Shown piece after piece: positions 52,086 through 61,159 of a stretch of 64,000 nt of DNA (position 1 is its first letter; the number at the start of each line of letters is the position of its first letter). The notes under the pieces were generated by a model, which ran no database searches, was not told the DNA's origin, and saw only the letters and a list, made by a program, of their open reading frames with translations. The translations under genes were made by a program, and so were the position numbers. The DNA lies in NCBI GenBank assembly GCA_046327755.1, contig JAXLXW010000003.1, forward strand, positions 1 to 64,000, in the 5' to 3' direction. This DNA is from SCN-70-22 sp046327755 (lineage in GTDB: Bacteria; Gemmatimonadota; Gemmatimonadetes; Gemmatimonadales; Gemmatimonadaceae).

Positions 52086-54224
52086 ATGCAGCTCGGATTC
52101 CTGCGCACCCGCGTCGGCCGGCGCTTCCTCATCACCAACCTGGCGGCGACTTCGCTGCTGCTGACGGCGATCGCCGTGGCGTCGGAGGCCTACGTCCGTT
52201 CGGCGCTGCGCGATGAGGCGGAGGCGCGCGTATCGCGATTGGCCAAGTCGCTCTCGCTGGCGACGCTGGCCACGCTCTCCACCGCCGCACGCGACCTCGA
52301 GGGCGACATGCGCCGGGGAGTCGCCGGAACCAGCAACGCGGCAACACTCGTCGCGCACGTGGTCCGACGCGCGCAACGCGGCGTTCCGGCCACCATCGAC
52401 GACTCGACCATGGCGCGTCCCCTCACGCAGGCGGAGTATGCGCACCTGCGTGGCGGGCGCCCCCTGATCGTCGTGCGGCGCGTGGGCGAACAGTCGCGCA
52501 TCATGCTGGGACGGGCCGTGAATCCCACCACCGCGGATTTCGAGGTGGCCTGGGCGCGCGTCAACGAAGGCTATCTGTGGGGAACGGCGGACGAATCGAT
52601 CGGCGGCGAGGACGCCGGCTACTGTGTGGCGGAGCGTGGCTCGCTGGTCATCGTGCACTGCACCGGCGAGATGCCGCGCGAATCGGTGACGCTCGCCGGC
52701 CAGCTCGCGGCGCGCACCCTCGATTCGCGAACCGTGGTGGATGGCGACGGACGCTTTGCCGCGGCGCGCGACGTGTACCTGCGCTACGAGTTCGGCGCCC
52801 CCGAGTGGCGCGTCATCGTGATCCAGCCGGCCAGCACGGCAATGGCCGCACTCGCGTCGTTCCGGCAGATGATCGCCATCCTGTTCATCGCCGCGCTCAC
52901 GCTCATCTTCCTCGTCTCGCACACCCAGATCCGCCGCACCACCGAGCCGCTGGCACGCCTGCGCGAGGGGACGGAGCGGCTGCAGCACGGCGACTTCAGC
53001 GCCCCGGTCGTCGTCAGGAGCAACGACGAGTTCGAGGACGTCGCCGAGTCGTTCAACGGGATGGCGCGAGAGCTCGACCAGCAGTTCGCCCTGCTCCGCA
53101 ACCTGGACGCGATCGACGAGTCGGCGCTGGCCGCGCGCGAGCGCGACGCCCTCATGCGCGAGGCGGCGGCGCGCTTCCAGGTGCTCCTCGCCAGCGCGCG
53201 CGTCGCGATCGCCGTGACCCATGGCTCACGCCCGATGGTGGTCGAGGTGACGGTGACGGAAGCGGGCGTTCCGGCCCCCGGCCTCGTCGCGCGGCGCCTG
53301 ACGACGGAGGAGATGGACGCGCTGCGCGCGCAGCCGCGGCAGTTCGTGCTCCCCGCCGGGGGGCGGCTCCCCTCGTACGCCGGGGGAGAGACGCACGGCG
53401 CGCACCGGCAGGCGGTGGTCGTCCTGCCGATGATGCAGGATGCGGAGCTCCTCGGGGCGGTGTCGGTCTCGGCGAACGAGCGCGCACTCGAGGATGCCGC
53501 CCTGTGGCGCGACGCGCGACGGATGGCCGACCGCGTGGCGCTCGCCCTGCGGCACGTCCAGCTCGTGCACCGGCTCAACGCCCTCTCCGCCGGAACCATC
53601 ACCGCCTTCGCGCGCGCCATCGACGCCAACTCGCCATGGACGGCGGGGCACTCGGAGCGCGTCACGCGCGTGGCGGTCCAGGTCGGGCGCGAGTTGCAGC
53701 TGTCGGACGATGACCTGGCCACCCTCGAGCGCGGCGCGCTCCTGCACGACATCGGCAAGATCGCGGTCCCGGCGTCCATCCTGGACAAGCAGGGGCGGCT
53801 CACCGAGACCGAGTGGGCGGTGATGAAGCGCCATCCGGTGGTCGGGTGCGAGATCCTGGGGCCGATTCACGCATTGGCCGAGACGCTCCCGCTGGTGCGC
53901 TCGCATCACGAGCGCATGGACGGCACCGGCTACCCCGATCGCGTGGCGGGGGAGGCCATCCCCTTCCTCGCGCGAGTCCTCGCCGTCGCCGACGTCTTCG
54001 ACGCGTTGTCCAGCGAGCGACCGTATCGCCAGGGACTCGGCCTCCCCGAAGCCTGCCAGATCATCGAGGAGTCGGCGGGGACGCATCTCGACCCGCGGGT
54101 GGTGGCCGCCTTCCTCGACGTCGTCCGCAAGGGGAGCCTTCCCACGCAGCCGTCGCGCCTCGACACCTCCACGCTCGCCGCGGCCGTCGCGCACGCGCGC
54201 GAGGGACTGCTGACGCACGCATGA
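52086..54224 (+). CDS. Membrane HD-GYP domain cyclic-di-GMP phosphodiesterase
   Basis: 712 residues. Two membrane helices (FLITNLAATSLLLTAIAVA near the N-terminus and MIAILFIAALTLIFLVS) flank a periplasmic sensor of about 220 residues. A HAMP domain, a GAF-like region and a C-terminal HD-GYP domain follow: GHSERVTRVA, LLHDIGKIAVPASILDK, HHERMDGTGYP and VADVFDALSSERPYRQG. It degrades cyclic di-GMP in response to an outside signal. Chosen start ATG 52086 after the pilin gene. It overlaps the next gene by ATGA. Confidence 0.93.
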   Translation: MQLGFLRTRVGRRFLITNLAATSLLLTAIAVASEAYVRSALRDEAEARVSRLAKSLSLATLATLSTAARDLEGDMRRGVAGTSNAATLVAHVVRRAQRGVPATIDDSTMARPLTQAEYAHLRGGRPLIVVRRVGEQSRIMLGRAVNPTTADFEVAWARVNEGYLWGTADESIGGEDAGYCVAERGSLVIVHCTGEMPRESVTLAGQLAARTLDSRTVVDGDGRFAAARDVYLRYEFGAPEWRVIVIQPASTAMAALASFRQMIAILFIAALTLIFLVSHTQIRRTTEPLARLREGTERLQHGDFSAPVVVRSNDEFEDVAESFNGMARELDQQFALLRNLDAIDESALAARERDALMREAAARFQVLLASARVAIAVTHGSRPMVVEVTVTEAGVPAPGLVARRLTTEEMDALRAQPRQFVLPAGGRLPSYAGGETHGAHRQAVVVLPMMQDAELLGAVSVSANERALEDAALWRDARRMADRVALALRHVQLVHRLNALSAGTITAFARAIDANSPWTAGHSERVTRVAVQVGRELQLSDDDLATLERGALLHDIGKIAVPASILDKQGRLTETEWAVMKRHPVVGCEILGPIHALAETLPLVRSHHERMDGTGYPDRVAGEAIPFLARVLAVADVFDALSSERPYRQGLGLPEACQIIEESAGTHLDPRVVAAFLDVVRKGSLPTQPSRLDTSTLAAAVAHAREGLLTHA

Positions 54225-55042
54225 CCCGAATCCCGACGCCGGGCCCCATCCCCGCCAGCCCAGCCGGGCGCGAGCCAACGCCGTTAGGCAGCCGGCCGAT
54301 CCCGGGCGGAGCAACGGGGCGTACCGGGACGCCGGCCGTGTCGCCGATCGTGATGGGGCATGGGACGGCGCCGAAGTCGTCGATCAAGGACGGCGACCTC
54401 TCGACCGCCATGGAATACGTCGACTTCATGAACGAACTCGGCGTCCTGATGCAGCTGCCGAAGCGCCCGACGACGGCGTCGATGGCGACGATCGCGGACG
54501 AGGGTTCGGCGCCGGCAAGGCGGCGCTCGTCGATCGTGCTTCCGGCGATCGCCGCATCGCTGGTGGTCGCGGTCGCGGCAAACCGCCTGCTGCAGCCAGT
54601 CCCCGCGCGCGAGATCCCGGTCACGTTGCGCGGCGAGTGGGTCACGGGGCAGGGGGCGTACGCGGACCGTCGCCTGGCCTTCACCGACGGCGCGGTCGGG
54701 ATCGCCGTACGCCCGGGGGCGCCGCCTGCGCTGCACCCGGTGCGATCCGTCGAGACGACGCAGCGCGGCGACACGGCGCACCTGGCGATCACGTACGAGC
54801 AGGACGGCGAACGCGTCGCGATGTCGCTGGTCCTCGTCACGCGGCCAGCACGCCAGCTGCAACTCGCCAATCCGGCCGGGGTCGTCTGGCGTCCCGCGGT
54901 GGACTCGACCCTGCCGCGCGGGGCGGGGGCGCCGGCCACGCAGCCGCCAGCCGCGGCCGGAACCGGAGGGGCGGCAGGCGCGCCCGTTGGGCGTCTCTCG
55001 GAGTCGGTGGCATCACCGCCGCCGACGATCCCAGCTAAGTGA
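54221..55042 (+). CDS. Hypothetical single-pass membrane protein
   Basis: 273 residues. A Pro/Gly/Thr-rich N-terminus contains a short helical segment (LSTAMEYVDFMNELGVLMQL). One membrane helix (SSIVLPAIAASLVVAVAANRLL) leads to a beta-rich C-terminal domain (IPVTLRGEWVTGQGAYADRRLAFTDGAVGI) and a low-complexity tail. No family recognised. The ATGA overlap with the HD-GYP gene implies translational coupling and a linked function. Confidence 0.75.
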   Translation: MTRIPTPGPIPASPAGREPTPLGSRPIPGGATGRTGTPAVSPIVMGHGTAPKSSIKDGDLSTAMEYVDFMNELGVLMQLPKRPTTASMATIADEGSAPARRRSSIVLPAIAASLVVAVAANRLLQPVPAREIPVTLRGEWVTGQGAYADRRLAFTDGAVGIAVRPGAPPALHPVRSVETTQRGDTAHLAITYEQDGERVAMSLVLVTRPARQLQLANPAGVVWRPAVDSTLPRGAGAPATQPPAAAGTGGAAGAPVGRLSESVASPPPTIPAK

Positions 55043-55193
55043 CCACGTAGCATCGGGTTATACCGGTCCGACCATCGGGCGCGGTTGTGTGGCGCGCGTT
55101 AGTTTGGCGCGACGGAGAAAGTCTTCTTCGGTATCGGGGATTCGCGCGCCTTCGCGCGATCCCCCACCGCCACACTTCGCACGGACCCGCGCC

Positions 55194-56333
55194 ATGGCGA
55201 CGATCACCGCCCCCATCCCCGAGACCGCGCACGACACCTTCCCGATCAACGGGACCGACTACATCGAGTTCTACGTCGGGAACGCGAAGCAGGCCTCGCT
55301 CTATTACCGCAGCGCCTTTGGCTTCGAGGTGGTCGCGTATCGCGGCCCCGAGACCGGGACGCGTGACCGCGCCAGCTACGTGCTGCAGCAGGGGAAGATC
55401 CGCTTCGTCCTCACGACGGCGATCCGCCCGGACCTGAGTCCCGAGGCGGCCTTCGTCGCCGAGCACGTGCACAAGCACGGCGACGGCGTGCGCGATCTCG
55501 CGATGTGGGTCGACGATGCGCGCGATGCGTATGCCAAGGCGCTGGAGCGCGGGGCGCAATCGGTGCACGAGCCGCGCGTGATGCGCGACGACGATGGGGA
55601 AGTGGTGATTGCCGCGATCCGCACGTATGGCGAGACCATCCACTCGCTCGTCGAGCGCCGGAACTACCGCGGCCCCTTCCTCCCGGGCTTCCGCGCCCTC
55701 GCGCCGCACTACCAGGGGACGTCGCTCGGCCTCCAGTACGTCGACCACTGCGTCGGCAACGTCGAGTTGGGGAAGATGAACCACTGGGTCGGCTTCTACG
55801 CCGATGTCCTTGGATTCCGCAACCTCCTCACCTTCGACGACAAGGACATTTCCACCGAGTACTCGGCGCTGATGTCCAAGGTGATGGCCAACGGGAACGA
55901 CCGCATCAAGTTCCCCATCAACGAGCCGGCCTCGGGGAAGAAGAAGTCGCAGATCGAGGAGTACCTCGAGTTCTACGTTGGCCCCGGCGTGCAGCACATG
56001 GCGCTGGCGACGGACGACATCATCGGGACGGTGACGGGGCTGCGCGACCGCGGCGTCGAGTTCCTCTCGGTGCCGACGTCGTACTACGACGAGCTGCAGG
56101 CGCGCGTGGGGAAGATCGACGAGCCGGTCGACGTCCTCGCGCAGCTCGGCATCCTCGTCGACCGCGACCCCGACGGCTACCTCCTGCAGATCTTCACCAA
56201 GCCGGTGCAGGACCGCCCGACCGTCTTCTACGAGATCATCCAGCGCAAGGGAGCGAAGAGCTTCGGCAAGGGGAACTTCAAGGCGCTCTTCGAGTCCATC
56301 GAGCGCGAGCAGGCGCTGCGGGGGAACCTCTGA
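55194..56333 (+). CDS. hpd: 4-Hydroxyphenylpyruvate dioxygenase
   Basis: 379 residues of two vicinal-oxygen-chelate domains. Fe(II) ligands are in YVDHCVGNVELG (His), VQHMALATDDI (His) and YLLQIFTKP (Glu in the downstream YEIIQRKGAKSFGKGNFKALFE). It converts 4-hydroxyphenylpyruvate to homogentisate in tyrosine breakdown. ATG 55194 gives a normal N-terminus (MATITAPIPETAHDTFP). Its TGA overlaps the hmgA start by one base. Confidence 0.95.
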   Translation: MATITAPIPETAHDTFPINGTDYIEFYVGNAKQASLYYRSAFGFEVVAYRGPETGTRDRASYVLQQGKIRFVLTTAIRPDLSPEAAFVAEHVHKHGDGVRDLAMWVDDARDAYAKALERGAQSVHEPRVMRDDDGEVVIAAIRTYGETIHSLVERRNYRGPFLPGFRALAPHYQGTSLGLQYVDHCVGNVELGKMNHWVGFYADVLGFRNLLTFDDKDISTEYSALMSKVMANGNDRIKFPINEPASGKKKSQIEEYLEFYVGPGVQHMALATDDIIGTVTGLRDRGVEFLSVPTSYYDELQARVGKIDEPVDVLAQLGILVDRDPDGYLLQIFTKPVQDRPTVFYEIIQRKGAKSFGKGNFKALFESIEREQALRGNL

Positions 56334-57523
56334 TGCCGTTCTACCATGCGTTAGGCAGCATTCCCCGCAAGCGGCACATCGTCTTCCGGCGCCCCGATGG
56401 CGGGTTGTACGCCGAGGAACTGATGGGGCACGAGGGGTTCGTGGGGACGTCGGCGCTGTTGTACCACATCTATCCGCCCACCACCGTCAAGTCGGCGCGC
56501 AAGGTGGCGGACGTGCGGCTGGAGGCCGATGACGACACCTCGCTCAGGCATCGCCACTTCCTGACGGCGCGCGCGAAGAAGGGGGGGAGCCCCACCATGG
56601 ACCGCATCCCGCTCCTCTTCAACAACGATATCGCGATGTTCTACGTCGAACCCGACGTGAACGACGTGCACACCTATCGCAATTCGCAGGCGGACGAGGT
56701 CGTGTACGTCGTCGAGGGGGAAGGGACGCTGGAGTCGGTTTTCGGCGACATGCCCTACAAGGCGGGTGACTACGTCGTGGTGCACCGCAACATCACGCAC
56801 CGCTGGAGGCTCGACGCCGGCAAGTCACAGAAGTTCCTGGTGATGGAAAGCGCCGGGCACGTCCGCTTCCCCACCCGCTATCGCAACAATGTGGGGCAGC
56901 TGCTGGAGGGGGCGCCGTTCTGCGAGCGCGACATCCGTCGCCCCATGACGCTCGCGCCCAAGGACGAGCGCGGCGACTTCCCGATCTACGTCAAGCAGTA
57001 CGACGCGATCAACGAACTCGTCCTCGACCACCATCCCTTCGACGTGGTGGGGTGGGACGGCTACTTCTATCCGTGGATCTTCAACATCCACGACTTCGAG
57101 CCCATCGTCGGGCGCATTCACCAGCCGCCGCCGGTGCACCAGACCTTCCAGGGTGACGGCTTCGTGATCTGCTCCTTCTGCCCGCGTCCGTACGACTTCG
57201 ACCCCGAGGCGATCCCCGCGCCGTACAACCACTCCAACGTCGACTCGGACGAGGTGCTGTTCTACGCGTCCAGCGAGTTCATGAGCCGCAAGGGGATCGA
57301 GTACGGCTCCATCACGCACCATCCCGACGGCCTTCCGCACGGCCCGCATCCGGGTCGTGCCGAGGCATCGATCGGGGCCAAGGCGACCAACGAGCTGGCG
57401 GTGATGATGGACTCATTCCGCCCGCTCAAGGTGGCGAAGGCGGCGATGGCGATCGAGGACCCGAAGTACCACCAGAGCTGGCTGGAGCAGCAGCACGCGG
57501 CGTTCTCTCCGCCCACTTCTTGA
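56333..57523 (+). CDS. hmgA: Homogentisate 1,2-dioxygenase
   Basis: 396 residues of the cupin-like bacterial type. Motifs: YHALGSIPRKRHIVFRRPDGGLYAEEL, VYVVEGEGTLE, AGDYVVVHRNITHRW and the iron-site segments NHSNVDSDEVLFYASSEF and ITHHPDGLPHGPHPG. It opens the homogentisate ring to maleylacetoacetate. The start is fixed by the one-base overlap with hpd. Fumarylacetoacetase and the isomerase are not in this window. Confidence 0.94.
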   Translation: MPFYHALGSIPRKRHIVFRRPDGGLYAEELMGHEGFVGTSALLYHIYPPTTVKSARKVADVRLEADDDTSLRHRHFLTARAKKGGSPTMDRIPLLFNNDIAMFYVEPDVNDVHTYRNSQADEVVYVVEGEGTLESVFGDMPYKAGDYVVVHRNITHRWRLDAGKSQKFLVMESAGHVRFPTRYRNNVGQLLEGAPFCERDIRRPMTLAPKDERGDFPIYVKQYDAINELVLDHHPFDVVGWDGYFYPWIFNIHDFEPIVGRIHQPPPVHQTFQGDGFVICSFCPRPYDFDPEAIPAPYNHSNVDSDEVLFYASSEFMSRKGIEYGSITHHPDGLPHGPHPGRAEASIGAKATNELAVMMDSFRPLKVAKAAMAIEDPKYHQSWLEQQHAAFSPPTS

Positions 57524-57530
57524 GAAGACG

Positions 57531-57550
57531 AGAGGTCGAGAAGACGAGAG
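57531..57550. repeat. GACGAGA-type repeat after hmgA
   Basis: GAGAAGACGAGAGGTCGAGA and a following AGACGAGAGG; same family as the 49211 hairpin arms. It runs into the terminator. Confidence 0.65.
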
Positions 57551-57575
57551 GCCGGGGATGGGATTCCCGGCCTCT
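57545..57575. terminator. Bidirectional terminator between hmgA and the FAD oxidoreductase gene
   Basis: A perfect 11-bp stem (GAGAGGCCGGG with CCCGGCCTCTC) and a 9-base loop, followed by TTCGTT. The genes on both sides converge. Confidence 0.85.
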
Positions 57576-57604
57576 CTTCGTTGCCGCGAGGGACGGGGGA
57601 GGGG

Positions 57605-59059
57605 TTAGTCGCCGAGGGCGGCGGTCGCGGCGAGTGAGGCGAGGATGCTCCTGGCGGCGCGCGAGGCGTGCACGCGGAGTTCCGGGACGGCGGTTGCCTC
57701 CCAGTAGGTCCCCTTGAGGAGCGGTCCGGCGAGCCAGAGGTGGGCGTTGGGGGTGCCGTCGTTCCGCAAGAGGCGGCCGTCAGGCGCAACGTCGAGTCCC
57801 AGCCCCATGGCGTCGGTCCGCACCACGCGGCGGGCGAGCAGCGAGTCGAGCAGTGGCTCGCCGGCCGCGCGGACGTCCCCTTCGGGGCCGGTGCAGTTGA
57901 CCACGGCGCCCACCGCGAGTGTCTCCGGGGCGCTCGCCCCGCGCCGCCGCCAGGTGACGGCGACTCCCTCGGCATGCTCGGCCAGCTGCAACAGGCGCCC
58001 CGCCGTCAGTTGCAGCGCGCCCGAGGCGCGCAGCGCCTCGAACTGCTGGAAGAGTGCCGGGGCGACGCGGTGCCGGTGGACGTCCCAGTAGGGGCGGGCG
58101 TGCCGCAGGAAGCGCGCGCGCTCCGTAGGTGGCAAGGTCTCCCACAGGCGCGGCGTCACCGGGCGCAGCGACGCCACCACCTCGCGCCAGTCGATCCCGT
58201 CGCGGGCGATGCTGCGCGCGTGCTGCCGGATCGCGCGCAGGTACGCGACCGCGGTCGGCTCGCAGGCGAGGAGCCCCGGGGGGAGGTGACCGTAGGAGGG
58301 CGGGGCGCCGTGCGGGCGGTGCGGGAGCGGGACGAGTCCGCGACGCGAGAGGGCGATGAGCGGGGCCTGACGCTCACGCGCCGCCAACTCCATCGCGACA
58401 TCGAGCATGGTGAGCCCGGTCCCCACCAGGAGGACCGGCGCATCGGTGGGCACGCGCTCCAGCGCGCCGGTTGCCCACGGATCGCGCACGTAACGCGCGC
58501 TGTCGCGTACCGATGCGATCCCTGCAACTGGGAGATTGGCCGGCGTGAAGTTGCCGAGCGCAATGACGGCGCGCTCGGCGTCGAACGAGCGCCCGTCCGC
58601 CAGCAGCACGCGCAACGGAGCATCCTCGCTCGCCACGCAGCGGTCCTCGCGCGCCTGGAGGATGTCCACCACGGTGCCTGCGACTCGTTCGAGCGACGCG
58701 CCGTGCGTCGCCGCGTCTCGCTCCGCCTGGTCCAACATGGCGGCCACGTATGCGCCGTACAGGCGTCGCGGGAGAAACGAGCCTCCCACCACGCCCGGGT
58801 CCTCTCGCTGGGCAAAGCGGAGGAAGCTGTCCTCGTCGCCCACGAAGGCGCTCATGCGCCCGGCGGGGACGTTGAGGAGGTGGTGCGGCGAGGTTGTGCC
58901 GTAGGCGACGCCGCGCCCCGCGCCTCCCGAGCGTTCGACGAGCACGACGCGAACGGGGGCGTTGATCGAGTGCCGGAGGAGATGGATGGCGACGACGGCG
59001 CCGCTGAAGCCAGCGCCGATCACGGCGACCGTGGGCATTGCTGGGAAGCGCGAGGACAT
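57605..59059 (-). CDS. FAD/NAD(P)-binding oxidoreductase
   Basis: 484 residues. The dinucleotide-binding motif GAGFSGAVVAIHLL is at the N-terminus, then GRGVAYGTTSPHHLLNVPAGRMSAF (FAD_NAD-binding PF13454-like), AVIALGNFTPANL and a second GXGXXG in LLVGTGLTMLDVAMEL. The reaction is unknown; members of this group are poorly characterised. ATG 59059 is used, or 59038 (MPTVAVIGAG). The frame remains open to 60373 through the repeat array, but that extension is repeats, not protein. Confidence 0.88.
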   Translation of the reverse strand: MSSRFPAMPTVAVIGAGFSGAVVAIHLLRHSINAPVRVVLVERSGGAGRGVAYGTTSPHHLLNVPAGRMSAFVGDEDSFLRFAQREDPGVVGGSFLPRRLYGAYVAAMLDQAERDAATHGASLERVAGTVVDILQAREDRCVASEDAPLRVLLADGRSFDAERAVIALGNFTPANLPVAGIASVRDSARYVRDPWATGALERVPTDAPVLLVGTGLTMLDVAMELAARERQAPLIALSRRGLVPLPHRPHGAPPSYGHLPPGLLACEPTAVAYLRAIRQHARSIARDGIDWREVVASLRPVTPRLWETLPPTERARFLRHARPYWDVHRHRVAPALFQQFEALRASGALQLTAGRLLQLAEHAEGVAVTWRRRGASAPETLAVGAVVNCTGPEGDVRAAGEPLLDSLLARRVVRTDAMGLGLDVAPDGRLLRNDGTPNAHLWLAGPLLKGTYWEATAVPELRVHASRAARSILASLAATAALGD

Positions 59060-60126
59060 GTGATGGGATTCGACAGGCGACGGGAGCCAGCGGTTGGGAG
59101 TCGGAACGAGCGGGCCCGGGACTCCGCGACAGGGCACACTCCACGCCACGGAGTCGCCTGGCGCCGCGTTGCATCGTTCGAGCGGTGCGCCGGATCGGCT
59201 TGGCGTCGGGGCGGCCGCAGCCGCCTCGGCGAGCGACGCGCGCGCCCATGGGTCGGCGACGTCGCCCAAAGGGGACGTCCCGCTTCGAACCGAGGCAGAC
59301 CTGCCGCGAGCCGAGGCGGACTTGTCGCGAGGCACGCGTGACGCGCCGCGCGTCGAGGCGGATTCTCCGCGCGTCGCGCCGGACGCGTCGCGGACCGTGC
59401 ACGATTCGCCGCGCGTTGTGCCGAATGCGCCGCGCAGTGTGCGCGATGCGCCGCGCAGTGTGCGCGATGCGCCGCGCGGGGTGCGGGATGCGCCGCGCGA
59501 TGTGCAGGACTCGCTGCGCGCCGCGCTCAATGCGCCGCGCGCTGTGCTGAACGCGCCGCGCGCGCTGTGCCGGATGCGCCGCCTGCGCGTGCGGAATGCG
59601 CCGCGCGCTGCCGGACTCGCCGCGCACTGTGCGCGCGCCGCGCGCCGTGCCGGACTCGCCGCGCGGTGTGCGGAATGCGCCGCGCGCTGTGCCGGACCCG
59701 TCGCGCGTTGTGCGGAATGCGCCGCGCGTTGTGCCGGACCCGCGCGCGCGTGCGGAATGCGCCGCGCGAATGCCGGTGCCCGCCGCGCTTCGTGCGGAAT
59801 GATCCGCGCGCTGCGCCGGACCCGCCGCGCGTTGTGCGCCGCGGAATGCGCCGCGCGTTGTGCGGAATGCGCCGCGCGTTGTGCGGAATGCGCCGCGCGC
59901 CGCGCCGCGCGGTGTGCCGGACCCGTCGCGCGGTGTGCGGAATGCGCCGCGCGCTGTGCCGGACTCGCCGCGCGGTGTGCGGAATGCGCCGCGGAATGAG
60001 CGGGATTCGCCGCGACGTGTGTCGAACGCTCCGCGGTTTGAGTCGGATTCGCCGCGCGCCGTGTCGGACGCGCCGCGCCGTGTGCTGGACGCGCTGCGCG
60101 ACGTGCGGCGCGCGCGGCGCCTGAGG
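59060..60126. other. Intergenic region dominated by the 21-bp array
   Basis: The first about 215 bases (59060-59276) are ordinary GC-rich sequence holding the likely promoter of the FAD oxidoreductase; the rest is the repeat array. Long frames occur on both strands because stops are rare, but none has coding-like content. Confidence 0.6.
59277..60115. repeat. Imperfect 21-bp tandem repeat array
   Basis: About 35-40 degenerate units resembling GCGCCGCGCGTTGTGCGGAAT, in alternation with TCGCCGCGCGGTGTGCCGGAC. Units are 21 bases, with some shortened or extended copies in the middle (about 59570-59910). On the plus strand the frame in phase with the units reads (N/D)(A/S)PRxVx; indels break it at several points. 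It fills the intergenic region between the FAD oxidoreductase and the enoyl-CoA hydratase. No unique spacers, so not a CRISPR. Confidence 0.88.
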
Positions 60127-60900
60127 CTAGCCCTTCGCGAGTGCGGCCAGCGCGGCGCGGGCGGGCGGCGTGAGGATCTGCGAACCGGAGACGGACGCGC
60201 GCTCGTAGAGCAGCGTCTCCCAGTGATCGGTCCCCTCGAAGAAGACGCGCTTGAGCTCGCGCACCGCCCCCGGATTCGCGCCGGCCAGCTTCCTCGCCAG
60301 CGCGTCGACGATCTCGTCTACTTCCGTCGCGGTCTCCGCCACTCGCGCGTACAGGCCGACACGCTCGGCCCACGCCGCGTCGCGCCAGTCGTAGTCGACC
60401 GACATCGCGATGTAGTGCCCGTGTCCGATCTTGTGCTCGATGACGGGGCCGACGACAAACGGCCCGATGCCGATGGCGAGCTCGCTCAGACGCACCGCGG
60501 CGCCGCGCGTGGCGACGCTGTAGTCGGCGGCCGCCGCCAACCCCACGCCACCGCCGGCGGCCTTGCCGTGAATGCGGGCGATGACGAACTGCGGACAGCG
60601 GCGCATCGCCAGGATCACGTGCGCAAAGCCGCTGAAGAAGACCTTCCCCTCCTCTTCCGTCGCAATGCGGCGCAGCTCGTCGAACGAGGCGCCGGCGCAG
60701 AAGGGGCCGGTGCCCAGGCTGCGCAGGACGATGACGCGCACGTCGTCGCGCGGGGCGAGTGCATCGAACGTCGCCGCGAGTTCGCGCAGGGTGGCCCCGG
60801 GGAGCGAGTTCCCCTTGGGATGCCCGAAGGTGACGGTCGCGATGCCGTGCTCTACGGCGAGAGAAACGGTGCCGGCGTCGAGCGGGGACGGTGCGGTCAT
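60127..60900 (-). CDS. Enoyl-CoA hydratase/isomerase family protein
   Basis: 257 residues of the crotonase fold: FCAGASFDEL and RIHGKAAGGGVGLAAAADYSVAT (oxyanion hole), LSELAIGIGPFVVGP. Proximity to paaABCD suggests a step of phenylacetyl-CoA breakdown (PaaF/G/B-like), but it is on the opposite strand and the exact reaction cannot be told. The stop is at the edge of the repeat array. Confidence 0.88.
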   Translation of the reverse strand: MTAPSPLDAGTVSLAVEHGIATVTFGHPKGNSLPGATLRELAATFDALAPRDDVRVIVLRSLGTGPFCAGASFDELRRIATEEEGKVFFSGFAHVILAMRRCPQFVIARIHGKAAGGGVGLAAAADYSVATRGAAVRLSELAIGIGPFVVGPVIEHKIGHGHYIAMSVDYDWRDAAWAERVGLYARVAETATEVDEIVDALARKLAGANPGAVRELKRVFFEGTDHWETLLYERASVSGSQILTPPARAALAALAKG

Positions 60901-61048
60901 GGATCTGGGCGGTCGACGAGGAGGTGAGGTCGCGCGCGGCCCGCGGGGACCGACGGCGGCGGTAAGCTAGCGATCCGGGGCATGGACGTGCCCACGGCGC
61001 CGGTTCGGCCAGCGGAGCACGACGAATTTTAGTCGGACTCGCGGGTCC

Positions 61049-61054
61049 TAATAT
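61049..61054 (+). promoter_or_regulatory. Candidate -10 box upstream of paaA
   Basis: TAATAT in an otherwise GC-rich leader, about 105 bases before paaA, with a weak -35 (ATTTTA/TTTTAG near 61026) and an imperfect palindrome (GGAC...GTCC) between them that could be an operator. Confidence 0.3.
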
Positions 61055-61159
61055 CCCCCACGCCGGGGCGCAAGACTTTGCGGGGTCAGGAGATGCCCTG
61101 ATACTTGTAGCGTGACCCGTGGCCTATCGTGGCCCCCTGAGACTCGCCGGAGAATCGTG

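Noticed and set aside
59277..60115. Possible CRISPR array
   Set aside because: Units are contiguous, degenerate and 21 bases long with no unique spacers and no cas genes.
57605..60373. 922-residue FAD protein including the repeat array
   Set aside because: The part upstream of about 59059 encodes only repeats; the dinucleotide-binding motif sits at the proposed start.
59860..60927. Plus-strand frame through the repeat array and antisense to the enoyl-CoA hydratase
   Set aside because: It covers a well-supported gene on the other strand and has no recognisable domain.
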